From contig CM077159.1 in the NCBI GenBank assembly GCA_039583875.1, forward strand, positions 2,068,812 through 2,132,811: DNA of 64,000 nucleotides. The letters run 5' to 3'. The notes beneath the pieces are model-generated. The model made no database searches, was not told where the DNA came from, and saw only the letters and a program-made list of their open reading frames with translations. How positions within the stretch are numbered: the first letter of the stretch is position 1; every line of letters begins with the position of its first letter. The stretch comes from Platanthera guangdongensis (Eukaryota > Streptophyta > Magnoliopsida > Asparagales > Orchidaceae). Below are positions 11,552 through 20,427 of the stretch, piece by piece. A program made the translations under genes and the position numbers.

Positions 11552-12396
11552 AGTTTAACTTGTGCCTAGGTTGATAACCTTTAAATTTAGAAATAAAAGA
11601 CATCCCTGGTTGACTCTTATAGCCTTCAGGATGATATCTCCTTGGAGGTATTATCCATTCAGTATGAGGGTTAAATCTTTGGGATGAAGGACCCCTAGGT
11701 TTGGAATTTGATTTACCTTTAAGAAAGTTTCCAAAACTCTGATCTCTGCTCGACGATCGCTGAGCTGAGTTCGACGATCTTGGGTCAGATCGTCGAGCTC
11801 CGTTCGAAGATCGACTGTGGTAGAGTTCAGGGTTTAGAGATCGTCTACCTGAGTTCGACAATGTTGCCTGAGATCATTGATCTGCATTCGACGATCGTCT
11901 AGCTCCGTTCGACGGTTTCTGTTGAACTCTTGTTTTTTTGGGTAAGTTAGAATTCTTCCTAGCTACCTCTACAACTCCCTTACCTTTATCAGAGATAAAT
12001 TTAATTGGGGTTGTTAGAACTATAGGTTGGCTGGATGAAGCACCCAAGCCCAGTGTACTGTTGAATCTTGTGTTCACTGTGCTTGTGATGTCCATTAGCT
12101 TGATACTTCTCCCATTAAGGGATTCTTCAAGCTTTTTGGCCTCTGATAGCTCACTTTTCAATGAAGCTATCTGCTCCCTACAACACTCCAACTCCTCAGA
12201 GAGTTTGAGGTTTTCTGATTTTAAGGTACTGTGTTCAGATAATTGATTTCTGAGAGAAATGATTTCCTTCTCAGATTTTAATAAGTCTAAACATAGTGCT
12301 TTAAACTAATACTTGAAGTCCTCAGAGTTAAAATCAAAAGAACTTATTACCTGGTCCTCTTCAAATTGAGTCTCTGAGTCTGACTCTGACTCTTCT
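11535..12396 (-). pseudogene. gag: Copia-1 gag, 3' part (after the Copia-2 insertion)
   Basis: This continues the gag interrupted at 30449 by Copia-2 (target duplication CTTCT). The translation begins with acidic Ser/Glu/Asp residues, then a coiled-coil-like stretch rich in Leu, Glu and Lys (SEHSTLKSENLKLSEELE, SLKSELSEAKKLEES). A basic tail follows with repeated Arg-Ser-Ser-Asn-Gly-Ala-Arg-Arg-Ser words. That tail is encoded by the palindromic GATCGTCGA motif also found in the LTR. One in-frame stop falls inside that region at 11874-11876 and another near 12310. An extended gag with coiled coil is usual in Sireviruses. Confidence 0.8.
11745..11930. repeat. Palindromic GATCGTCGA/TCGACGATC words inside Copia-1 gag
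   Basis: About six copies of the LTR-type word (GATCGTCGAGCTCCGTTCGA and variants) lie within gag coding sequence. They encode near-repeats of RSSNGARRS on the minus strand. One copy has decayed to include the TGA stop at 11874. Confidence 0.75.
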
Positions 12397-14037
12397 TGAA
12401 AGTCCACCTAGTGTCAACTATCTTCACCTATGGGGGGGGGGGGGGAATAGGTGACGTGCAGCGTTTTTGCAGAATTTAAAATTGTACCTGCACAAGAAAA
12501 TAAAACAACACAGCAAAGAAGGTACACAAGCAATTTATAGTGGTTCCACGATTTGGGTACATCCACTTTCCCCCTTCGACCTATCTCCCAACAAGGGACG
12601 ACTCAGTCACTTCACCAACAGGATTGAAATCCAATCCTTGCACTATCGGAAGGAACCCTTCCACACGTAGGAGACAAGACTCCCACAACACGGGTTGCAC
12701 CTAACCCTTACAACTCGGAACCAACGTTCCTTTACAACAAAAATGAACTAGAATGTACAAGAAATACAAACTACTTTTGGAGACTAAGGTGTCCCTCTTC
12801 GTTGACGACGTATTATTGAAGTCCACGAAGAGTCCACAACCCTAGATCTCTCTTGGAGAGAATCTCCCCGGAATCGGCGGCGGCATGATGGGAAGCGGCT
12901 TGGTTCACGGGATCGGCGGCGACAACGGTGTGCGGCTGCTGTACTTTGGAGATCCAAACTTCGTAGCAAAGCTAGCTAGGTCTTCCAACGGTCACACTAG
13001 GATCGATCGACTCAATCGATTCGGACGGGGAAGGTTTTACCGATCAACAAATCAAGAGACAAAGGATCTCCGGTTAGACACGTGAGACTCTAAGCTTGGC
13101 TAAGCTTCTGTCGCCGGAGGATCTGGAAGAAACCACGATCAAGACCGGCGATCAACTTGCTTGAGTGGAGACGGCGGCGGCGGCGGAGCGGAAGTCCCGA
13201 TATAGGTCACGTCGCGGCCCGTCTTTTTCAAATCTTCTTCGCTAATCTACTGTTCAAAAATACGCGTGTATTTATACAGTAAAATCATCTTTTATGACCA
13301 TTATGGGTCCCACCAGAAGAAACCCTAAATACGGTTCAAAATAGTGCCAGCGGCAGAATCCGGTCCAGCTTTTTCCAGAAAATTGCCCAAGTAAAAATCG
13401 GCGAGAATCGATAGTGAGTCTCGTCGAATCGTCGAGAATCAAAGGTGATTCTCGACGATTCGGCGAGAATCAAAGATGATTCTCGTCGAAGTTGACTTGG
13501 TTGCACGCACTGATTTAGTCGGGTCGAGACGGCGAGAATCAGCCAGCGATTCTCGACGATTCGGCGAGAATCACTAGTGATTCTCGTCGATTCTTACTTA
13601 GAATCAGAGTTGCTCGCTATAAGGTAGCTGGATCGAGTCGGCGAGAATCAGCCAATGATTCTCGACGATTCGGCGAGAATCACTTGGTGATTCTCGTCGA
13701 TTTACACTTAGACGATTTTTTGTCTTTCCACCCATGAGGTGCTCCTTGACCCATCCTTGCTCCTTGTCTGCTCTTGCCTTAACACAGCCCTGTACCTGAA
13801 AATATGTACACTCCAATAGAGAGAGTACACGTAGGCCAACACACTGATCTGCTCAACGAGGGATTATGTCGCGCAGACCCGTGTATATTGATCTACTGCA
13901 CCCTGACATTGGTGTGTACTTAGTGTGGAATAACTGCAAGCACAACTTGAAAGATTTTATCAAATACATTGTGAATTCATCTTAGCTTGACAGGTGGATT
14001 CCTCAAATCCAGGTAATTGTGGATACAATACCCAACA
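12397..14037 (-). repeat. 3' LTR of Copia-2
   Basis: It pairs with 28814-30448. A G14 run at 12432-12445 is only G8 in the other LTR. A minus-strand TATA box (TATAAAT, 13270-13276) lies in a GTATAAATACACGCG context. Upstream of it on that strand is an array of GATTCTCG/CGAGAATC palindromes (about 13398-13705). Short ORFs here are not conserved between the two LTRs as protein. Confidence 0.93.
13398..13705. repeat. Palindromic GATTCTCG/CGAGAATC array in the Copia-2 3' LTR
   Basis: GATTCTCGACGATTCGGCGA-type units and mirror pairs such as CGAGAATCACTAGTGATTCTCG-like hairpins repeat about eight times. The 5' LTR carries the same array at 29812-30118, with a different number and order of units. 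It lies roughly 125 bp upstream of the TATA box on the minus strand. Confidence 0.8.
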
Positions 14038-14050
14038 ATCTCCCCCTATT
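14038..14050 (-). promoter_or_regulatory. Polypurine tract of Copia-2
   Basis: The minus strand reads AAATAGGGGGAGAT immediately before the 3' LTR, matching the Copia-1 tract at 4785-4797. Confidence 0.85.
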
Positions 14051-14281
14051 TGACGAAGCCAAAATCCTACTAGCTAAGATGAATACCACCAACCAGATAA
14101 TATATACAACATAGAGAATATAAAGATGCGACACAAGAAAATATAGGCACACATATCAAGGCTTGAGTCAATCATAAATTCATATACATATATATATATA
14201 TAAATATAATCAGGATTGTTCATATATCAATAAGACAAGATAAAAGTGTTCAAGAGACAATGACAATCTATGAATTTCTGT
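14051..14281. other. AT-rich 3' untranslated stretch of Copia-2
   Basis: It lies between the end of ORF3 and the polypurine tract. It includes a TA-rich run at about 14185-14205. No gene is visible. Confidence 0.6.
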
Positions 14282-16612
14282 CTATGGATTTTTGGCTAGG
14301 TCATCCTTATGCTTCTGAGCCAAAAACTTCTTTCTTTGCCTTTCAACATATTCCTTGGGCTTTGGATAGTATCTGGGTGGAGGAGCTTTATCTGCCGCAG
14401 TGTTGGTCCTGAAATAAATGTTCCGTTTAGCTTCATACGTCTTGTGCAGCTCCCACTCGTGCTGGCTGTATACATCGTTCCGATTGATTTCTCCTTGTTC
14501 TTGTAGCCAGAATGTGTCCAAGATGATACTCTTTGAAACTGGACTCCACTTTTCGTTTCTTACTTCCTCCTCCTTCGATCTGATTCTCTTTTCAGCTTGT
14601 ATTTCCTTGGATGTCCCTTCTTGAGATTTTCTCTTGTCTCTGGCTTTTGCTAGGGCTCCTTGGTCAAACATTGCCATCAGTTTTGCCTTAGAGGTGGCCC
14701 TAGCAGCCTCAGCTTCACTTAAGGGAACTTCTGCAGCACTTACTCCCTCAGCAGCCGTAGTATTCTCAGGAGCATGAATACCCGCAGGATTTTCAGGCAA
14801 ATCGACGCCTAACGCTTGTTAGAGCATCCACCAGCAACTGTCATAGACATATTTGTTTGACTGCTCAAAGTTGTTGATCATGACTTCCCGAAGCTCAGCC
14901 ATCTTAGCTGTATATGCTTTCTCCCCCTTTTTGGCTTCGACTGCGATGGAGTTTGCATAAGAATGCAGTGACTCATCAATGTGCTTTGTCGTCCTGGAGA
15001 ATTCAGTGACCAAGGCTTGTTGATTGGTGTTAAGAGTTACCATATTGCCATCAAACTTTTGAATGTTATTTGCTACGACATGAGCATTCTGATTTACGAT
15101 AGCGAGAGTATCGGTGTTCCTTTTTAAGCCGTCCATAAGAAGAGTGACAGCTTGGCCGGCCGCTGTATATTTATCTTCAAACTTCTTTTCCATCACGTCC
15201 AGTTTGTGATTGATCTCCACCATGTTCTTGAGCATGAGATTCTCTGATTTCTTAATTCTTTTCAACAGTTTATTTTGAGTTTTCTCAAAATATGCTTTAA
15301 GCTCATCCACTATACCATGAATGACATTCACGGTGTGATTGGCTAGATCATCTCATAGTGGAAGCTCCTGAGGCACTCCTTGGCCTTGCTCTTCAGCAGA
15401 TGCACCTGTAGAGCTGGACACGAGCACAGTCTCTAAGGGGGGAATGCTTGCGGCCTCTGTAGATTTCTCAGACTCCCCCTCCACTGGTGCACCAATGATC
15501 TCAGGAACGATCTCAGGAGCGGGCTTGTCAGATGGAACTTCAGTGATATCCTGAGTCTCCAAAGCTTCCTGTCCCTCATTGCCTTCTTCCTCACCTTCAT
15601 CATCCATGAGATCATTCTCATCAGCATCATCTTCCAACCCTTCGTCAGCAGTCTTCTCTACAGCACCTCCGGCTCCTAGATCGTTCAGGTTCAGGGCCTC
15701 CTCATTCTCCAGCACAGCTTCACTTTCTTCTTGTATATCCGCCACTACATCTCTGGCTATCTGGGAGATGTCAGATACGATATTAGCATCAGTGGGTAGA
15801 GGCTCCCCCTCAATTCCTGCAGTCAAAGCATCAGGAATTTCACTGGGGATATCTAAGGAATCAGCCACAGTTCCGTCCTCGGCTGGAGATACTTCCTGTT
15901 GTTCTACCACGGCAGCCTGCCCAATGCGCCTCTCCCATCTGTCAAAAACACTCGAGTCTAGTTTCTTCAAGTAATGTAGAGGAACACCTTTACTCATGTC
16001 ATACTTATCTCCGTTCAACTGATTGAGATACAGACTGATGATTCGGCCAAAGCTAGGAGATCTGAGGGTGTCCTTTATCTTCTCAAAAAGCAATGCCCCC
16101 CAGTTGAATACTTTTCTGCAGACAATTGCCACCAGGATCTTGAACATGTCCGCAGAGATGTGGTCATGAGAACCCGGTTTGCATATGAGTACCTTCCCAA
16201 TGATGCCTGACAGAAGTTTCCCTTCTTCATTCATATCCTTTCGCTTTATCGACCGAGTTCCTCGAGCGAGTCCACAGAATAATAAAGTCCTGGTTTTGTC
16301 TTCTTCCTCAAGATAATCCTCGTGCTCCGAACTAGTGAGCTGCAAGTATTGGGTTAGCTTGTTTGCAGACATCTTGATCGTTGCCCCTGCAACCTTGCTC
16401 TTGATGAGAGAGTCTTCATTTCGGAGTTTGGCGGTAGCGAAGAACTCCAGCACTTCCTTGTCCAAGATTTTACACGGGTGCTCCAGTATGAATGAGAGTC
16501 CAGCCTCTTCCAGCATAATAATGATGTTTCTAAATTCGTTAGAGGCATGCGAGAACCCTGTTCGAACCAGCTCACATCCAGTGATCAGTCCAGCGGTTGT
16601 CCTTGGAGCCAT
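14282..16612 (-). pseudogene. Copia-2 third ORF (ORF3), 776 codons in one frame with two stops
   Basis: A single minus-strand frame starts at ATG 16610-16612 and ends at 14282. It is interrupted only by TGA at 15353-15355 (codon 420) and TAA at 14819-14821 (codon 598). Residues ~50-230 form a domain shared with Copia-1 ORF3 (GKVLICKPGSHDHIS, FNWG, FGRIISLYL, FDRWERRI). Residues ~235-415 are strongly acidic and Pro/Glu-rich. Residues ~430-595 look like a long coiled coil (KLLKRIKKSENLMLKNMVE and onward). The C-terminal ~175 residues are charged and basic. The position after pol equals that of Sirevirus env-like ORFs, but no transmembrane helix is evident. Biochemical role unknown. Confidence 0.8.
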
Positions 16613-16671
16613 CGCAAACCTAGGGAGAGAATCCCTACTCTACGCTTAATCAAAAGTCAAAAGGGAAGCGA
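16613..16671 (-). promoter_or_regulatory. Leader of Copia-2 ORF3, cut off by Gypsy A1
   Basis: This short stretch directly precedes the ORF3 ATG on the minus strand. It ends CTCCCTAGGTTTGCG before ATG, with a CTAG/G that resembles a 3' splice site. Its continuation is at 26185 onward, beyond Gypsy A1, where the flanking AGCGA duplicates the target. Confidence 0.5.
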
Positions 16672-16738
16672 TGTAACGCCCCGAAACTCAAAGGAGCAAA
16701 GGGGGATATTTTTGGGCTAATTTGAGTTCTGGCTGCAG

Positions 16739-17366
16739 GCACACGGCCTGGGACACGGGCGTGTCCCAGGGCGTGTCAAGCCTGTGTCGACACTAAGGCG
16801 CGAAGTCGACACTTTGGTCTCGACATTGTGTCGAGACTGGGCACACGGCCTGCGACACGGGCGTGTCGCAGGGCGTGTCGACCCGTGTCGACACTTAGCC
16901 GTGAGGTCGACACAGTGCTTCGACGTTATGTCGAGAGATGGCACACGGCCTGCGACACGGGCGTGTCGCAGGGCGTGTCAACCCGTGTCGACACTCGTCC
17001 CGCGAAGTCGACACTTTGGTGTCGACAATGTGTCGAGACATGGCACACGGCCTGCGACACGGGCGTGTCGCAGGGCGTGTCGACCCGTGTCGACACTTAG
17101 CCGCGAAGTGTCGAGACCATGTACACGGCCTGGAGCCCAGGCGTGTCAAGGTGACACGGGCAAGGACACGGGCGTGTCCTAGAACCCGTGCAGTGCTCGG
17201 GTTGAAAACGGGGAAAAATCATGGGGTACACGGCCGGCTACACGGCCGTGTCAGGTGGAACACGGGCGTGTCAGCTCGAACACGGGCGTGTTCGTTACCC
17301 GTGTGAGGTTCCAGGTGATTCGATTTTGACGGCGAATGAGGCACACGGCCCTGGACACGGGCGTGT
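16739..17366. repeat. Array of ACACGGGCGTGT palindromes in the Gypsy A1 5' LTR
   Basis: Four ~100-102 bp tandem units start at 16739, 16841, 16941 and 17043, followed by looser copies. The core ACACGGGCGTGT occurs at 16753, 16855, 16955, 17057, 17166, 17260, 17280 and 17355, with ACACGGCCGTGT at 17240. Several cores are extended by perfectly matching arms that differ from unit to unit (GGG/CCC, GCG/CGC, AGG/CCT, CGA/TCG). GTCGACAC-TTTG-GTGTCGAC forms a second hairpin at ~17005. Equivalent arrays occur in the 3' LTR (23940-24568) and in both A2 LTRs. Confidence 0.93.
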
Positions 17367-17667
17367 GCCAGGCCGTGTTCGGTCCAGATTGGGCATTTCA
17401 GCCCCGAATCAAAGCCGTTCGTTTTCTTAGGTTGAGATCCAACGGCTGGGGGTTGTTCCTGAGAGGATATACCCGGGTTTGACTTAGAAAAAAATCCATT
17501 CTTTCTTACCTTTTCATCTCTCCAAATCCTTGGAGAAAGGGGAAAAGCCATTGGAGGAAGAGGAGCTAGATCCGCCATTGGAGGAGCTTCGGAGCTCCGA
17601 ATCGCAAGCCGACTCCGGATCCACGGAGGCAACGCAAGTGCGGTGATTTCTATCCGATTACTTTTCG

Positions 17668-17691
17668 ATGGCGCCAAAGAGGAACTCAAGG
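17668..17691 (+). CDS. gag: Predicted first coding exon of Gypsy A1 gag, inside the 5' LTR
   Basis: ATG GCG CCA AAG AGG AAC TCA AGG encodes MAPKRNSR and is followed at once by GTAACG, a good splice donor. The gag ORF at 19208 has no in-frame ATG near its start and is preceded by a TAG, so an upstream start codon is needed. Joining 17691 to 19208 keeps the frame (phase 0). The A2 copies read MAPKRNAR with a silent AAC/AAT difference, which hints at coding constraint. Splicing has not been shown. Confidence 0.5.
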
Positions 17692-18985
17692 GTAACGATC
17701 CTCAACTTGAGCATGAGTCGCTCTCTTTCTTTGCATAGGAAGCCCGCTCTCGCGAGTTTGCGGAGAGTTGGAGGCGTTCCTTCGGGTAGATATGTGAAGT
17801 CCCCGTTGATTAGAGTCCGTATGCGAGAACGGACATAGGCATTTTGGTTGAAGCCTACCCGGACATGTTAGTCCGGATCGGTGATGTTGCATTCCATAAG
17901 GCCGGAGAAGACTCCGTGCTATTGGGTGTTTTTCGGGTTTTCTACGCGGTAGATTGCAGCAGGGAGCCTTGGGGACTAACCCAAAGGTGCACCCGGAAAA
18001 CTGGGCGGATACGAGATCTTGCCAACTTGGTGGCCTGAGAGTCAGCTTGAACATAACGGGGTTATGTGATTTGTGTTAGAATGGGACTCGGTGAAAGTTT
18101 GACCCGCGCATATGGCTTAAATTGTCGTTGCGATGTGAGCACGGGTTAGATGGAACCGTACCCGCTCTATGTCGTTCGGGTTAGAGAGACCTAAAGTTAC
18201 GTGGCACTCGCCGTTGGCATAGATGTGAGTCTTCGGCGGTCAATGGCTTAAATTGACGTGACCAATGCCAGGAAGACGAATTGCTCATAGGAATGGCCGT
18301 CTAAGTGGCGGTGGTGAGTCCGGAATGTTAATGGCTTTAATTGACGTGACATCGACCGGTTCACCGAGAATGTGCCCTGAGTGCACGGGGCGTGTGGCCG
18401 TGCGAGCCAACGTCTGTGATGAAATGGCTATGGATATATACTTTGCTCGCTTATGCTAATGAAATGCAGGGAAGGAGCATCGCCGCCCCGAGTTGGGGGC
18501 GGGATCGTTATAATTTGGTCAGCATTGCTGACCGTTGCCTTGTTTTGCCACCGTGCGGTGGTTTGTTGTTTGCAGGTGCAGCTGGACCAAGCGGTCAATA
18601 GCGGGCTAAAGCCCTTTTTGCGAAGCCGGCCCTCGAAGGCCCGAATGGAAATGTTTATTGCTTTATTCATGTATGACCGGCCTGCGTGCCGTGGTTTGTA
18701 AATCATGTAACAGACAAGTGAAACATTTTGTAAGGCCTTAAGGCTTGTTTTGAGTATTTTTGTAATAACATTCCTATTTGCGTATTAGTGGACATTCATG
18801 CTCTTATGCTGGGTTCTTGTTTACAACTTATATAAACTGCTTCCGCTAGAATGCTCTGTGTAGGACGTTGAGATTGGTTGGATGGTTTCCATAAGTAACC
18901 ACCCGGTCTGTCTGTGGTATATGGCGTCGGGCCCCGGCCGGACCTACTGCTATATGCTATGCGACGGATAGGGGGTGTTACAATT

Positions 18986-18995
18986 TGGTATCAGA
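18986..18995 (+). promoter_or_regulatory. Primer binding site of Gypsy A1
   Basis: TGGTATCAGA three bases after the 5' LTR matches the 3' end complement of initiator methionine tRNA. The match weakens after ten bases (CTACTGG follows). Confidence 0.85.
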
Positions 18996-19021
18996 CTACT
19001 GGTTTCGGTCGGGCTTAAACT

Positions 19022-19057
19022 GAATTCGTGGCCGAATTCTTTTTAAGGGGTGGTGAG
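19022..19057 (+). repeat. Polypurine-module look-alike downstream of the A1 primer site
   Basis: GAATTCGTGGCCGAATTC followed by TTTTTAAGGGGTGGTGAG closely resembles the block before the 3' LTR at 23834-23872 (AATTTCGTGGGCGAAATTC then TTTTAAGAGGGGTAGAG). It is conserved in A2 at 52004-52037. Confidence 0.7.
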
Positions 19058-19207
19058 CGCATTGTGTGCGTCATCATAATAACAGTAAAAAGAACCCATG
19101 AATGTCCACTTAGGAATGAAAATACTCGTGTTTGAGTTTCCTGCGTGTTCCTATAATTGCTGTTTGCAATTTATTTGGTCGCTTAACGGTGTTTTGTACC
19201 ACTATAG

Positions 19208-20351
19208 GTGACCAGAAGTGGTGCCGGGCCGTCAGAACGCCGAGTTTCTGAGGCTAGTAGTGCACCGGATGTTGCTCCTGCAACACCTCTGTCGGCTGAA
19301 AATATACGATTGGTTGCTGAAGCGGTGTTGGCCGTGATCAACGCGCAGCCTGGAAGGCAAGCGCAGCAGCCCGCTCCTGTGATGGAGCAAGTACCTCTGC
19401 AAGAGGCTGAGCCGAGGAGGGTGGAGCAAGTGGTTGCGGAACCAATAGTGCCAAGGAGGGCAACTGAGAGACAGTTGAAGCATGTAATGAGCTTTAACCC
19501 TCCGTTATTCTCGGGGTTGGGAACCCCATCTCAGGCTGAAGACTGGCTCTCTAGGGTGAAGAGAGTCATGACAGCGACGGAGACGGAGGAGTGGCAGATG
19601 ACCACCATCGCTACGTTCCTGCTGGACGGTGAAGCGAGGATGTGGTGGGAAGGTTTGGAGCTGCATCATCTGAGAGGTAGACAACTGATAGACGTTCCGA
19701 TGGAAGAGTTCTCGGGATTGTTCTTGGCAAGATACCTCCCTTCTACTCAGAGGATTTCAATGGAGAATGAGTTCCTGAGGTTGGTACAGGGTGAGAGGAG
19801 CGTGGATGAATATCTCCACGAGTTTACGCGGTTGAGTCGTTATGCTAGCTCCACCATCATGGATGAGGAGCGCAAGACTAATCGTTTTTATGAAGGCCTA
19901 AGGGATGAGCTGAGATTATTACTGTCGGGGCCAATGACGCAGGGTTTCTTAACCTTGGTCAATACCGCCCGGTCCTTGGAGAAGGACATGAAGAGCGTGC
20001 AAGCGAAGAAAAGCTTGAGTGAAAAGAAATCTGAGTTCAGAGTGCCGACTACTTCAAAGTCCGGCTATCGGAGGGCTTTCAAAAAGCATAGGACTTCGGG
20101 TCCAGCTCCTTCTGGCGCTTCTGGGGCGACTACGGGTCGGACCCCGGGTGCGTGTTTTACTTGCGGCAAGACGGGGCATTTCGCCCGTGATTGTTGGAGC
20201 GGACGTCCTAAGTCCGAAAGGAGGCCAGGAGCTACTTATGAAGAGAAGGGTAAGGCGGTGGAGTCGACCGCATCCCACTATGCTCCGGCCCAACCAAGGG
20301 TCTACAATCTTGGCCAACAGGAGGCCATTAAACAAGCTGACGTGGTGACAG
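19208..20351 (+). CDS. gag: Gypsy A1 gag (main exon)
   Basis: Nucleocapsid/capsid polyprotein that packages the element's RNA. The open frame from 19208 starts with GTG after an in-frame TAG, so translation probably starts in the LTR exon at 17668. Residues ~85-250 are the retrotransposon gag domain (MWWEGLELHHLRGRQL, FSGLFLARYLP, SVDEYLHEFTRLSRYA, NRFYEGLRDELRLLL). A CX2CX4HX4C zinc knuckle, CFTCGKTGHFARDC, lies at residues ~316-329. The frame ends at TAA 20360-20362 if the intron at 20352 is kept; if spliced it continues into protease. It looks intact, unlike the A2 copy. Confidence 0.9.
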
Positions 20352-20427
20352 GTACGGTTTAATTTATAGCAAGTCAATTCCTTTATATGCTTGTTATGCA
20401 CATGTTACCTTACCACTACTTGTTTAG
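20352..20427 (+). other. Predicted gag/protease junction intron of A1 (76 bp)
   Basis: Exon GTGACAG is followed by GTACGGTTTAA; the acceptor is CTTGTTTAG before GATTTGTG. The split codon is phase 1, and removal brings gag (frame of 19208) into the protease frame. Without splicing the gag frame stops at 20360-20362. The same arrangement is found in A2, B1 and B2. Confidence 0.65.

Larger units (their letters stand above)
16672..18982 (+). repeat. 5' LTR of Gypsy A1
   Basis: Starts TGTAACGCCCC, ends GTGTTACA. The first ~700 bp is the palindromic ACACGGGCGTGT array. Next comes GATATACCCGG (weak TATA-like, ~17467), a pyrimidine-rich leader, a short ATG ORF at 17668 ending at a splice-donor-like AGG/GTAACG, and a long untranslated part. 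Many small ORFs occur by chance or from the repeat. Confidence 0.96.
17692..19207 (+). other. Predicted leader intron of Gypsy A1 (1,516 bp, GT-AG)
   Basis: The donor is AGG/GTAACG at 17692; the acceptor is CACTATAG/GTGACC at 19207. It removes the rest of the LTR, the primer binding site and the leader. Only the unspliced genome RNA would then be reverse-transcribable. The A2 counterpart is 50680-52187. Confidence 0.45.

Noticed and set aside
12784..13085. Small frames in the Copia-2 LTR leader (also 29195-29380)
   Set aside because: They differ between LTR copies by stops and non-silent changes and have no domain.
16739..17100. Regular repeats resembling a CRISPR array
   Set aside because: Units are contiguous with no unique spacers, lie inside an LTR repeated four times in the window, and no cas genes are present; the DNA is plant.
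16717..17306. Arg/His/Cys-rich open frames on both strands in the A1 LTR (also 23606-24507, 49636-50333, 56741-57522)
   Set aside because: They arise from the ~100-102 bp palindromic tandem array, are open in several frames on both strands, and drift as DNA repeats rather than as protein.
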